Source of the DNA: Ampelocalamus luodianensis
Taxonomy: Eukaryota; Streptophyta; Magnoliopsida; Poales; Poaceae
Assembly (NCBI GenBank): GCA_036346255.1
Contig: JAYEVH010000131.1
Span: 62,001-126,000 of the forward strand
DNA length: 64,000 bases
Direction of reading: 5' to 3'
Shown here: positions 11,294-22,036 of the stretch, piece after piece
How the letters are laid out: each line of letters opens with the position of its first letter
Numbering within the stretch: the stretch's first letter is position 1
The notes under the pieces: generated by a model
Told to the model about the DNA's origin: nothing
The model's database searches: none
What the model saw: the letters and a program-made list of their open reading frames with translations, nothing else
Made by a program: the position numbers and the translations under genes

Positions 11294-12325
11294 TCAGGCG
11301 GATGTCGTCGCTGAATATGAAGAGGAGCTCTCAGTGCGTATGGCCTCTACCTCATGAGCTGCGGAGGTAGGAGCAGAGCCACTTAGATCGTCGGTGAAGA
11401 TAGGAGGAGGCTGCTCAGCTGAAGCTGGAGTAGTGGTAGCAGGCTCTCCAACCATCTCAGAAGAAACTTGAGGATGGATTGGGTCCTCATCCTCAGAGTC
11501 ATCGTCGACGAAGATGCTTTCTCGAATATCAGAAACCTGTGTACCTACAGCATCGGGTCTAGTACCAAGACTAGCCTCATCAAAAGTGACTTCGCATGTC
11601 TCAACAATTTTGTTAATATCCAAATTAAATACACGATAGCCACGAGAATGAGCAGGATATCCAAGAAATATGCCATCAGAACATCTAGATTCAAATTTAT
11701 CCAAATTGCCATGTTTAAGAATGAAGCACTTGCAACCAAAAATCTTGAAATGAGAGACTTTAGGCCTATGACCAAATCTAAGCTCATAAGAAGTCTTGCA
11801 AATCACAGATCTCAAGAAAACCCGATTAGACACATAGCAAGCAGTAGAGATGGCCTCATCCCAAAACCTCCTAGGTGTGGAATGCTCATCTAGCATGGTC
11901 CTGGCCATCTCTACAAGGGTTCTGTTCTTCCTCTCGACAACCCCATTCTGCTGAGGAACTCTAGGTGAAGAAAACTGATGCTCAATTCCCTTATCAGTAC
12001 AGAAAGTGGCAAAAGAAGAGTTCTTGAATTCTGTCCCATTGTCACTTCTAATGACTCTCAAAGCTCCAGGAAGATCAACAGCTAGTCTAAGGACCAATTC
12101 TCTAAAAAATCCAAATGCCTCGTCCTTAAAAACCAGAAAATAAACCCATGAATACCTGGAGAAGTCATCCACAATCACAAGCACATACCATTTTCCACCA
12201 GCAGACTGAACTCTAGAATGACCAACAGTGTCTAAGTGCAAAAGCTGACCAGGTCCATCAATCATCACTAAAGTAAGAGGTGGATGAGAAGCAGAAACCA
12301 TCTTACCATGTCTACTGGAGCGCAC
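11294..12325 (-). pseudogene. Copia integrase, mostly open
   Basis: The catalytic core is readable: first Asp in LLHLDTVGHS, second in VIRSDNGTEFKN, and Glu in VPQQNGVVERKNRT, followed by the GKR-like region (KIFGCKCFILKHGNLDKFESRCSDGIFLGY, split here by meaning only). The frame differs from that of gag/protease and from that of reverse transcriptase, so frameshifts exist on both sides. The N-terminal zinc-binding part is poorly preserved around 12330-12590. It would insert the DNA copy into the genome. Confidence 0.85.
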
Positions 12326-12599
12326 ACTAGGTCTCTAATGACCTTGACCTAGGCAAACCTCTAATCAAATCCTTGCATCGACTCTAGTCAAGTGGTGAAA
12401 CCTATGTGTCCAAATCTACGATGTCACAAAGCACTAGATCATGAGAATCAGAAGCCACAAGACACCTAGGGCTAGAAGAAGAAGAGATACTGAAATCAGC
12501 ACTAAAAATCCTCTAAAACCTAGTGATCCCAAAGACATGCTCACCTGAGGAGTCCAGAACTCTACACTCACCACTCTTAAACCTTACCTCGGACCCTCA

Positions 12600-12848
12600 T
12601 CAAGCAATCGAGAAACAGATAGCGATTATACCTCGACCACTTACCAAAGCGACGTCCTTAAGCATGAACTTGTTGTTGACGCGCACTGTGCCCTTGGCTG
12701 TCACGGTCCCGGTAGAAGCATCCCCAAATGTGATCAACTCATTGCCGGATGCACGTGTGAGGAAGGAGAACCATCTAGAATCTCCAGTCATGTGTCGAGA
12801 ACATCCAGAGTCAACAAGCCATATGTCCTCCTTCCTCGCACGACGGAC
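12600..12848 (-). pseudogene. Copia aspartic protease fragment
   Basis: On the minus strand, just after an in-frame TAG that ends gag, the active-site context WLVDSGCSRHMTGD is seen, followed by SGNELITFGDASTG. The frame is that of gag, as expected in a fused polyprotein; the TAG most likely replaces a Trp codon (inference). The C-terminal half loses the frame before the integrase. Confidence 0.8.
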
Positions 12849-15557
12849 CTACAGAGCACGAACAGGAAACATCTGTGCCTCAGTACTGGGGTTAGTAATA
12901 AAAGACTTGGGAATCCAGTACTGAGTCACACGATGCTTGGGAACAACAGTAGACGCAGCAATAAAATGGTTAGGAGTAAAATCATAAGAATGCACATGAG
13001 AAACACCTAGACCTCTCCGAATCGACCTACCAAAAGGTCGGTACTCCCCCTGTCTAGATGCTACTTGTGGTCTCTCCCCATGATATCCTAAACCAGAACG
13101 CTGCCTAGAACCTCCAAATGAGTCAAAGAAGTCATCTACAAATCTAGGCCTTTGTCTAGCAGAAAAGACATGCTGCCTGGCTCTAGAGACTACAGTAGGT
13201 GAAGGAACTCCTCTAATGAACCTCAAAGCACTCATCATCCCCTTCCTCTCAATCTTAGCTCTACGAAAGCAGAATTCAACAATGTGGCCATCCTTTTTGC
13301 AGAAAGTGCAATGGTACTTGACCTTTTGAGGGGTCTTACCTGCAGAAGTAGAAGCACCTGTCTTGCTAGAAGGGGTTTGGGCAAAACCTGCAGATCTAAA
13401 AACTATCTTAGATGGCTCAGGGGGTTCTACCTCAAACAAGCCACTCTCAACATCTCTTGTAATCTTAGGTGGGTGACTCTTGGTATGCTCTAGGGAATTA
13501 AAACCTAGACCACTATTCTTCACACTCACTTTAGACTTGTCAAGGATCAAGTTGAGGTTCTTCTCTCCACCAGCAAATCTCTCAAGGGTCTTTTTAAAGT
13601 AATCATTCTCTTTTGCTAGATCCTTACATGTAGCACAATTACCAGACTTGATTGCCTCATCATACTCATCTTTGAGAATAGCTATCTCAACTTTCAATGC
13701 CTCACAAGACACACAATAGGAATCCCTAATCCTACTCAATTGCTCCTTAAATTTGTCTCTAAATGCCTTTTGTATCTTATCTACATTCGATCCAATTTCA
13801 GTACACAAGACACAACAAGTAGAGTCAATAACTTTCTTAGATGCAGTAGAGAGCGTGGATTGTTCAATTTTAGCTTTCTCCATTAGAGTCTTGTTTAAAG
13901 CATCATTCTCAATTGTGAGTTTAGGGCAATTTTCACATGATACAGATCCAGAATAAAGAACCACTTCAGTCATCTCTTTCATTTTGACCTTATTATCCTC
14001 ACAATGAGAGCAAGTATGACTAGGATCAAATTTTTGCAATTCTTTTGTAGCGCTATTCAATTTTAATTCAAGCACAGCACAATTTGAACAAGATAAAAGA
14101 ATAGCATCTACAGGAGTCACATCTAAAGCAATAGCATTCATGCAAATAGAACTAGACTTGAGAGATTCTATTTTATCAAGAGCATCTATTAATTGATTTG
14201 TAACAGAGGAATGAGCAGTTTGTAGATTGGTCAGATCAAACATCAAGCTAAGACAAGATTCACAATTGTCAGCAGAATTAATAGATTTGAGTCTAAGAAC
14301 TTCTAGGTTCAAATCTTCAATCATGGTGTCAAGTTTCTTAATCTCTTTAGCTTGCTTCGTTATCTTTCGTTCAGCAACAACCAAAGCTCGTTTCATCTCA
14401 GTCAAAGAGGGGCGTACCTCGTCGGGATCGCTGAAAAGGTCGTCGTCGTTGGAGGAGTCGACGTCGTGGCTGTCCCGGGCCATGAAGCACATGCCGGTGA
14501 AGTCATGAGTCTTCTTCTTTCCATGGGAGTCATCGTCGTTGTCCTCCGTCCCCGAGTCCACATCGCTCATGTCAACACTCTCAAGAGCGGCAAGGACCTG
14601 ACTGATGAACTTGCGATAGTTCGGCTTCTTAGCTTTCACATCCTTAGTTTGAGGACGCCTCCGAAAGTCCTTCTCCACCTTGCCCTTTAGCTTGGGGTAC
14701 TTGGAGCGAATGTGGTTTGGCTCACCACATTCAAAGCAAGTGATAGGGCCACCTCTCCTTCTATTTCTCACTTTGTTGTATGCTCTCGAGAATCTGGTGG
14801 ATAGGAGGGCTAAATCATCCTCAGGTATCTTCTCTAGTTGCTCATTACTCAAAGAATGCCAAGCGGACAAAGAAAGACCAGATGAGCTAAAATCCAAACA
14901 ATCAGACGAGCTACCCTTGGATGGGTCAACCACTAAAGCCATCGACTCTGTCTTGGGGAGATGCGAGATAAAGTCAATCTCATGTGTCTTCAACCTCGAG
15001 TAGAGCTTATCCATGATAAGCTCACTCATGACAGTGTTGTCATTGATGAAAGTGATCTTCATCCCCCAAACTCTCACATCAAGAGCACCCAAGAGCTGGC
15101 GTGCATTCTCAGACTCAGTGAAAACAAGATGCACAGCGCGAAGATCAGAAATAATCTTGGAGAACCTTCCCCACAGCTCATCTAAAGATTTACCAGGCCT
15201 TTGCTCGATCTTTGAGTATTCTTTCTTGAGTTGGTTCTGTCTCACTTCCTTGATCGCAGTAGAACCCTCGTGGTAATCACAAAGAGTCCTCCAGATCTCA
15301 TGAGCAGACCTCAAATGAGCAACACGCTCAAACTCAGATCGACTAAGCCCTTGAATTAGAAAGTTTCGAGCCTTGCTATTAGCCTCAACATCTGGAGTGA
15401 TTACATCGTCATTGGCTGGCACAACATATGGATTTTTGACCTTAAGCCAAATAGTGTATCCTTGAGCCTCGATGTAGGCTTGCATACGAGCCTTTCAGTA
15501 AGCAAAATCAGATCCATCAAAGATATGAGGTTTGGTTGAATACTTGTCAGTCGCCAT
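12849..15557 (-). pseudogene. Copia gag, one early stop
   Basis: Best start is the ATG at 15557 (MATDKYSTKPHIFDGSDF); an in-frame TGA follows at codon 21 in a position where the family has Trp. Order: UBN2-like capsid part (LDELWGRFSKIISDLRAV), CCHC knuckle near residue 270 with its last Cys replaced by Tyr (CFECGEPNHIRSKY), a long Cys-containing coiled-coil part, and a second, intact knuckle near residue 760 (CTFCKKDGHIVEFC). The length, near 900 aa, is large for copia gag. It would form virus-like particles around the element RNA. Confidence 0.82.
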
Positions 15558-15600
15558 GGCTCCAAAGACCGGTTAAGATCTATGAGAAAAGCTAACCGGA

Positions 15601-15611
15601 CTCTGATACCA
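15601..15611 (-). promoter_or_regulatory. Copia primer-binding site (initiator Met tRNA)
   Basis: On the minus strand TGGTATCAGAG follows the LTR end (CCTACA) after two bases. It is the common plant site complementary to the 3' end of initiator methionine tRNA. Confidence 0.88.
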
Positions 15612-15613
15612 CT

Positions 15614-17334
15614 TGTAGGACCGGAAAGGCGATTAGAGGGGGGTGAATAGGAGCACAATCAATTTTTCGCTTCAAGATCGGATTCAAACATGATATTGAC
15701 TCCTATAGCTATAAAAACTACGAAGATCAATATAAATAAGCGTAGCGGAGAGCTTGAACTGAATCTCCTTCAAAACCCCAAAAGAAACGATCAAAACACA
15801 AAAATCAGCCTAATGAACAGTGATGGTCAAACCGGGAACAGTGGAGGTCAGATCGGGAACAGTGGAGGTCAGACCGGTGAACAGTAAAATGAGGGCAGAA
15901 ACAGTATTTCAGCACGATTTCGAAATCGAAAATTGATCAAACTTTTGATCTCCAACTCCAAACTTCATGAAACTTAAAACATACCTTCCTAAGGATATTA
16001 GGAACCTATTCCAAGCAACGATTGAGAAGATCCACAACAAAGTTTTGATCTTTTTCAGTTTTACCGAAGGAGGGTTCAAAACCGAGCAAAAACGAAAACT
16101 CGACCCAAACACTTGCTCGTGGAAGATTGATGATCTAGATGATCTTAGATGTATTCCCACACATCACAACAAGGTTGAAGAGGGCAAGAGATCAACCAAA
16201 AACTCACGGATCAAAGAAAGACTCAAAATCACCAAATAGAGAGAAGGAAGAACACAAAGAGACACATTTTTGAGAAATCATCCATAGATTGATTCATGAT
16301 GTTGCTAGTTACAACCACTCCCTCAAGGAGGACAAGAGCTCAATCCATGAGCACTCTCTCAACTCATCTCTCTAGAACCCTAAGCCTCTCTCTTTCTTCT
16401 CTAAGTCCCTAAACCAAACTAGGGTTTACAAATGGAGTGCTTGAGGTAGCTTGTCCAGCACACCCTCTATTTATAGAGAGGCCCAGCTTCTAGAAGAGTT
16501 AACCTAATGGGCTCCCGTTAAGGCCCAACACAAACGGGACACTTACGCACGCATTTTAAAGCGCCGTCTTTATCTTCGATTGACCTAAACCGCTTCTCCA
16601 AGCGCCGCGGTTTACCCAACAAATCACAAAGCCGGTATTTGGTGAAATTACCAAAATACCCCTTCTCGATCCTTCTCCACGGACCGAGTCCAATCCTGTC
16701 GAAGCAATCGCTTGCTCCGCCACGTGTAGGTTGATCAACGGCTCTCATCATGTCGGCAAGTCTCTCTCGTCCGGATCCTACCGGAACCTCCAAGGCACTT
16801 GCACCAACCCCCACGCCGCTTGATCAACCCGTTGCATCGAACTGCCTGTTCGATCATCCTCGTCCATTTTGCACCACGCTTGAGTCACTTGACCTCACCC
16901 GACATCCATGATCGTTCTGGACCTCAGCTTTCCAAGCTTAGTCCCGATCCTCTCGCCGTTGACCGTCATTGACCTTCAAGACATCTGCACAACAATAGAC
17001 AGAGAAATCGTCTCCGGGAACAAGGTCTTCACAACTCAACCCACGTCAGTGATAATATGCAATATGCAACACATGCAAAGATAAACATGGTATGACCTAT
17101 CCCAAAATCAATTCTCCAAAAGAATCACCAAACAACACAAAATCGGTCAGACCGCCATTCAATGGCCGGTCTGACCGCCCTGGCCGGTCTAACCGCTCTC
17201 AACGCCGGTCAGACCGCCTTGACCTGACAACAATTAAAATTTTACCGAAAACACGAGAAATAGCAAACCAAAAAGTATCATTGCCAATTGTAACATCATT
17301 TTAATATCGTGCACATATCCACATGATATCCACA
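15614..17334 (-). repeat. Copia 5' LTR
   Basis: Partner of the LTR at 6456-8189; on the minus strand it opens TGTGGATATC and ends CCTACA. Differences from the partner are mostly single substitutions, plus a patch at 15825-15886 with three 20-bp-spaced copies of a GGTCA-A-CGGGAACAGTGGA-like word. Transcription of the element would start inside this LTR and run to lower coordinates. Confidence 0.9.
17144..17216. promoter_or_regulatory. Same palindrome cluster in the copia 5' LTR
   Basis: Counterparts lie at 17144-17154, 17167-17177, 17185-17195 and 17206-17216. Three are perfect CGGTCWGACCG; the third has changed to CGGTCTAACCG, a C-to-T type change seen on the opposite strand. The spacing is the same as in the partner LTR. 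Confidence 0.5.
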
Positions 17335-18091
17335 CATACAATACAACATAGTTGTCAAAACTAAAGTAGATTATAACTCTAATCGGTGAGATAACCCGAA
17401 TACGTAGGAAAGAGAAAACAATAATACTACAAGTTTGGCTAAATATTCAGTTCCTTACCATTAAACAACTTGTGTACATCAAGTAGAAAGTTGTATGTGT
17501 GACATGTGGACACATGCTGTAGGAAATGATAATTAAAGCTTGTGTCCACTTGCACATATGAAACAGTGGCAGTACATTAAGATTTACTGTCAGATTCCTC
17601 AAGATAAGATAATATTTTACACACAAACAAGCCACCAAATGACATTGACAGCACAAGACAAAAATCACCACAGGCAGAGGCAGAACCGACCGAGCAAGTA
17701 CAACTCTTCCTCATCTAAGAGCAGACCGTGTGGCTAGTGGCCAGCAGTAGATCTGTTTCTACCCTGCACCAACAAGTTGAGCAGTAACATCTCCTGATTT
17801 GCCAGTAACCTACCTAGATTCTGGTTGGAGAGCAACGCTGTGGCACCGCATTGCGACGCCAACGCCGGGCTCCGACGGAAATGGCCGGCCGGCCACCGTC
17901 CATCTCCATCTCGCAACCCAGGAAAAGCAAGAACAGAGCACACGTGATTCACAGGGGACAAGTAATAAGTAAGTGACAATGGGTAGCTTCCAATCTATGA
18001 TACAATAACGATAATAATGGCCAACAAATTACAGAGCAACTAGCAAGAGTGAGGGAGAGGAAACAAACAGAGGAAGCCATGGAATGGAGCA
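17335..18091. other. Host sequence downstream of the MGSCVSKK gene
   Basis: AT-rich, no protein signal. The right-hand part (about 17740-18091) is probably 3' UTR of the minus-strand gene, but no clear polyadenylation signal could be fixed. The copia element inserted just to the left. Confidence 0.4.
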
Positions 18092-19075
18092 CTAGAGGAA
18101 GATGAAGCACTCCATGGCCACCGAGGGGTTCTGGCCCAGCGAGCCCTGCGCCACCTCCTTGTGCTCTCCTCCTCCCGCCAATGCTACCTCGTCGAGTTCG
18201 TCTCTGGCCTTCCCTGGGGCCCGTCCGCCGCCGCCGCTGCATTGCGGCTTCGTTTGCTCGGGGGTGGTATTATCCTTCGCCGCCTTGCGCGTGGCGCCGA
18301 CGCCAGCGCTCGCTTGCCGGTGGATGGCTCCGTTGGCTGCTGGAGAGGCGGGCGGGCGCCTGGCTGTTGGGGAGTCCGGCCGCCTGCCGGACCGCTCGCC
18401 GGGGTCCCGCCTCACGGCGGTCCCTCCGTAGGCATTGCCGTTGCCGTTGATGCTTGCGTTGAGGGAGCGCTTGGCCGGCGTCCGTGACGCCGCCGGCAGC
18501 ATCATGTCGGCCTCCCTCGCGGAGTGGGTCCGCCTAACGGCGCTCTCGGCGGCCCTCCTCGCCGCCGACGGGGAGAACCTGCCGCTGCGGCACCCGATGC
18601 CGGACACCACCGCCGGTTGCTCCCGCCGTGGCCGCGGCGCCGCCGGCTGCTCGCCACTGCCTGCGGCCTGCCTCCTCTGCGCCGACGCAGGGGACGGCGA
18701 CCTCGCCCTCCCGTTACCGTCGTCCTTGGGCTTCCTCTGCTCCGGCGCCCTCCTCCTCGCCCTCCCCTTCTCCTGTGCGTCCACCACCGCCCTCTGCTCC
18801 ACCACCTGCTCGCCTCCGGCCTTCGCCTTCGCCTTCTCCGCCGCAGCGGACGCCACTGACGCGCTCTCGGAAGCCTCCTCTTCCTCCTGTTCATGCTTCT
18901 CTTGCTCCGGCGCCGGCGGCCTGGGCCGCGGCACTGGCGTCTCGGACAGCACCTCCTTGACCTCCTCCTCCACGACCACGGGCGGCAGAGCATTCTCCTT
19001 CTCCGGCGGGAGCGGCGCCGCCACCTTGCCCCCGGCGCCGGCTCGTGCAGCCTTCTTGCTCACGCAGCTCCCCAT
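18092..19075 (-). CDS. MGSCVSKK-type basic Ser/Arg-rich protein
   Basis: A single open frame of 327 aa. I chose the ATG at 19075 because it starts MGSCVSKK, a textbook N-myristoylation context (Gly2) with Cys4 for palmitoylation; this predicts attachment to the plasma membrane. The protein is low-complexity: an acidic Glu run near residues 55-75, then Arg/Ser/Pro/Ala-rich sequence, and near 163-185 the block RSGRFSPSAARRAAESAVRR, which I recall from a plant family of MGxCxS proteins often labelled serine/arginine repetitive matrix-like. The biochemical role is unknown. There is no enzyme domain. The C-terminus is MECFIFL. The coding part is GC-rich as in many grass genes, unlike its AT-rich surroundings. 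The frame is intact, so this is the one probable functional host gene here; further 3' exons cannot be excluded. Confidence 0.75.
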   Translation of the reverse strand: MGSCVSKKAARAGAGGKVAAPLPPEKENALPPVVVEEEVKEVLSETPVPRPRPPAPEQEKHEQEEEEASESASVASAAAEKAKAKAGGEQVVEQRAVVDAQEKGRARRRAPEQRKPKDDGNGRARSPSPASAQRRQAAGSGEQPAAPRPRREQPAVVSGIGCRSGRFSPSAARRAAESAVRRTHSAREADMMLPAASRTPAKRSLNASINGNGNAYGGTAVRRDPGERSGRRPDSPTARRPPASPAANGAIHRQASAGVGATRKAAKDNTTPEQTKPQCSGGGGRAPGKARDELDEVALAGGGEHKEVAQGSLGQNPSVAMECFIFL

Positions 19076-19380
19076 GGCGGGTGCACCAGCCAACCACCGG
19101 CACCGTCGCTGCGCGCTTATATGTACGTACTTTCTCTGTAACTTGCTACAAATCGATGGAATGGAATGGACGGAGTAATGGCGATGGGGTGGTGGCGCGA
19201 GCGGGCGGATGGGAGGTCGGGGTCAATTAGATGGCGCTCATCGATCGGGTGAATGCAGCTGCATATGCATATGCATATGCATGAGGTGGAGGAATCGGAT
19301 CATGGATGCCTTTAAATCCTGGGGTCAACTACCTTAATTATTCTCTCTCTCTCTCCTCTCTCTCGCTGCTCATTAACTCG
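19076..19380 (-). promoter_or_regulatory. Upstream region with RY-like GCATAT repeats and CT microsatellite
   Basis: Upstream of the minus-strand gene lie ACATATAA (near 19118-19125, TATA-like), an array of GCATAT/CATGCA words at 19261-19283 (RY-type motif as used by B3 factors), and a CT-rich tract at 19341-19365 (AG-rich on the coding strand). The words are visible; their function is inferred. TATA spacing to the ATG is short, so the true start site is uncertain. Confidence 0.4.
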
Positions 19381-19958
19381 GGTCAATTCGCCACTGAGCT
19401 GGCGCCATCACTGCTCTAACTCCCAGCAGCTGGTGACGCACTGATGCTATAACTACTACCACTCTGGTACTGGGCTACTGGCAGAGTGGCAGTGGTATAC
19501 TGGTATGTAGCAGTAGAACTACACTAATGCTTAGCGGAACGAAAGATAGTTATACCTTTACTTTGCATGATCGCGTAATAACTAATAAGTTACATGATTA
19601 ACAACAGGTGTACATTTCTGTAAACTGTAAAAGCTGGTGTAGCAACAGGTGTAGCCAGCCCTTGTTGCTGTTGCGACACTGTAGCGGAGCCGCGTGCATG
19701 CAATGCTGGGCCGGGGCCTAGCCACGCTCTGCATCTTCCCAAAAGGAAAGAGAGATGTGTTTTTGTTTGGATTCGAGGGGAGGCGGGGCTTCTCTTGGGA
19801 TTAATGATTATAGGTACGGCAGGTATAGTCTGGGTGTCTGACTCGCGCTATTACTGAGAGGACATAAATGATCGAGCACCATGATTCCATGGGGAGTTGG
19901 AGCACTAACTCAACGCCTTAACTCTTGCTACCCATGCAATGCTCTCGAGTCACTCGTA
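19381..19958. other. Host intergenic sequence
   Basis: No gene or repeat recognised. The last base (A at 19958) is the left half of the A/T insertion site of the Helitron. Confidence 0.35.
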
Positions 19959-19988
19959 CTAGCGGAAAGCCCGCGCGTTGCCGCGGGC
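19959..19988 (-). other. Helitron 3' terminal hairpin and CTAG end
   Basis: Seven-base GC arms at 19969-19975 and 19982-19988 surround a six-base loop, six bases from the CTAG terminus. This is the transposition terminator of Helitrons. The position fits the family well. Confidence 0.85.
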
Positions 19989-19992
19989 AAAA

Positions 19993-20366
19993 AAGAAAAT
20001 CCATGTATGAGCACGACTTGGGAGTTTGGGGTGTATGTGTATATATGTATGTTGTAGTAGTATTATGTGCAGAAAGTACGCTAAATAATTACATAGGAAA
20101 TGCTATGATATACATCTATGTGGTTAAAGTGTAGTAAAACTTGATCTGTTTATGTCCATCCGATATATTAATTTCAGAGATTATACATCTATCTCGTGAG
20201 GAATCAAAACATGGTAGAGTAGGAAAAAGGTAGAAATATAGTAGCTGATACATCAATAAGTATCTAAAGTATTTAAACCAGTTAAAAAAGTTCGGAGCTG
20301 AGGGATTCCAGAATCATGCATTTCCTTTGGAATCAAAATGCTGTGTTGGCTGGTACTTTAGAATCT
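19993..20366. other. Helitron interior, no gene
   Basis: AT-rich sequence between the Helitron hairpin and Pack-MULE 1. Nothing recognisable on either strand. Confidence 0.4.
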
Positions 20367-20375
20367 TTTTATGAA

Positions 20376-20467
20376 GGATTAAGTATATTGTTCGTCCCTC
20401 AATTCTTGCCTTAGTTTAAAGTTCGTCCCTGAAGTTCAATACCGGGTATAACGTGTCCTCGAACTAT
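20376..20467 (+). repeat. Pack-MULE 1 left terminal inverted repeat
   Basis: Aligns with the reverse complement of 21945-22036 over about 92 bases; shared words include TTCGTCCCTCAA, GAAGTTCAATACCGGGTATA and GTCCTCGAA. It is the transposase recognition end. Confidence 0.85.
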
Positions 20468-21104
20468 CAATACCGCACAAAAACCGTCCCTTTATATGTT
20501 TTAGAGCGGTTTTGACCAGGATTTAACCCACGTGGCTTTCAGGTCGAATAAAAAATTGCCAGGTCAGCCTCACGTCTCCTCCCCGTTCCCATCTCTCCTC
20601 CTGGCGCCATCCCAACCTTCCCTCTTCTCCATTGCTCATCCTCCATCTAGCCTCCTCTCCTCCTGGCGCCTTTCCCTTCCTCAAGTGCTGTCACCACCGA
20701 CCCCCTTAGCTCACCGCCGCTCCTGCCGTCCGATTCCCCTGCGCCCCGGCGGCGCCCTCGGCTCCCTGCGCCGTGCCTCCTCTTAGCTGGCGGCTCGGCT
20801 CCCCGTGACTGCGCCCGAGCCTCGCCCATCTCCACAAAGCTCCACACCCTCGGCCTCTCCCCGTCCCAGCTCCTCGCGCACGTGAAGATCCTGCTCCGCC
20901 GCCGCACGGCCGCCATGGCGGCGCTCGACACAGGCCTCCCAGCAGATCCTAGAGGCACGCCGCCGCGTGCCTCTCTTCCGCCTTGCCGCATTCGAGAGAA
21001 AGAAATGGAGAGGCCCGCCCCGCCGCCTCCTGCCGCCTCTGTTGCTAGCCGCCCGCACCCCAGCGCCCGCACCCTTCCCACGACTAGATCTCCGGCCCCA
21101 TGCG

Positions 21105-21257
21105 GACTCCGTCGCGCGCGTGCACAACATGTCGATGGACGGCTCCACGTCTCTGGCGTCCACCGCCGCGAGGGTGGCGGGGAGGGCCGCCGCGGACGCC
21201 AAGAAAGCCATCTCCGATGCCAAGCTCGCGGAGCTCACGCTCGTTGACCCCAAGCGT
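21105..21257 (+). pseudogene. Captured bZIP fragment (group I/VSF-1-like)
   Basis: The plus-strand reading DSVARVHNMSMDGSTSLAS is followed by AAADAKKAISDAKLAELTLVDPKR. In RF2a/VSF-1-type bZIP proteins this is the stretch immediately before the basic region, which would go on with the conserved Arg/Asn-rich DNA-binding helix. Here the sequence leaves the family right after DPKR (GGAARVLK), so the DNA-binding and zipper parts are absent. An open frame on the same strand runs from before 20967 to 21530, but whether it is translated is unknown. The other GC-rich pieces of the element (20530-21050, 21290-21900) are not recognised. Confidence 0.62.
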
Positions 21258-21944
21258 GGTGGCGCGGCCCGCGTGCTCAAACTAGTCCTCCGAGATCGAC
21301 CTCGACGACGACGGCCTCGCGGTTGGCTCCCTGCCACCAGTTCGCCGCCGCCTACGCCACCTTGGCCCGTGGGGGCTTCTACCCCGGTGCTTCCCTCCCC
21401 CTACGGAGTCTCCTCCCCAAGGCGCGGCCGTCGGCGCCGCCATGCTCCCCCCACCCCCCACCTCTGGTTGGCCCGCGACCGGCCTTCGGCTCCTAGCGCC
21501 ACCGCCGCCTCCGACCTTCCCCTGGCCTGACCGGCGCGGCCTGGTGGCCAGCACCGCGGCTCGGCTCTCGGAGGGGAGGAGGTCCCGCGTGGCGTGGATG
21601 CTGGCGAGGTAGATCTCGCAGGTCCCACGGCGCGACGATGGTGGGCGGCGAAGACGCTGGTGTTGGAGCCGAAGGAGGCGGTGGAGCAGTGCGTGGCGGT
21701 GGCGGTGGGCGTGGATGCTCTCCTACACGGTGGCGCCGACGACTCTAGCCTCACCATCTCCCTCTCGTCCATGAATGGCTTTGGCTCCTCGCGCGCCGTG
21801 GAAAAGCAGAGGGGGAGGAGGAGGAGGAGGAGAAGTAGTAGTTGGCCAGTGTGGACGCCAGGTGGCAGGAGAAAATATTTCTTTTTTCCACGTGGCACGA
21901 AACCACCTTTAAAAGGAAAACATGACGGTTTTTTCACTGTTTAG

Positions 21945-22036
21945 AAACTTCGAGGACGCGTTATACCCGGTATTGAACTTCAAGGACGAATTTTAAACTA
22001 GGGCAAGAGTTGAGGGACGAAGAATGTACTTAATCC
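21945..22036 (-). repeat. Pack-MULE 1 right terminal inverted repeat
   Basis: Partner of the left terminal repeat, in inverted orientation. Differences are mostly single bases such as CAATTC against CAACTC. Confidence 0.85.

Larger units (their letters stand above)
6456..17334 (-). mobile_element. Ty1/copia retrotransposon, full-length but dead
   Basis: Two LTRs of about 1.73 kb in direct orientation enclose, on the minus strand, gag, protease, integrase, reverse transcriptase and RNase H, in the copia order (integrase before reverse transcriptase). A primer site complementary to initiator Met tRNA lies next to the high-coordinate LTR and a polypurine tract next to the low-coordinate one. 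A long 3' non-coding stretch separates pol from the 3' LTR, a layout reminiscent of the SIRE/Maximus group (inference). Stops and frame changes break every gene. The 5-bp flanks (ACTAT and CATAC) do not match, so the target-site duplication is unresolved. Confidence 0.92.
20376..22036. mobile_element. Pack-MULE 1 (Mutator-like, 1661 bp)
   Basis: Perfect 9-bp target duplications TTTTATGAA flank it (20367-20375 and 22037-22045). The terminal inverted repeats start GGATTAAGTA and run about 92 bp (20376-20467 and 21945-22036) with a few mismatches. The inside is GC-rich and gene-like, in contrast to the AT-rich host Helitron. No transposase is present. This combination defines a Pack-MULE, a non-autonomous MULE that has picked up gene pieces. 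Confidence 0.88.

Noticed and set aside
6451..17339. 5-bp target duplication for the copia element
   Set aside because: ACTAT and CATAC do not match; the left LTR edge has mutated, so no duplication is claimed.
18435..19178. Long plus-strand open frames opposite the MGSCVSKK gene
   Set aside because: They mirror a GC-rich coding strand; Ser/Cys/Pro-rich translations lack any domain, and the minus-strand frame has the convincing lipidation start.
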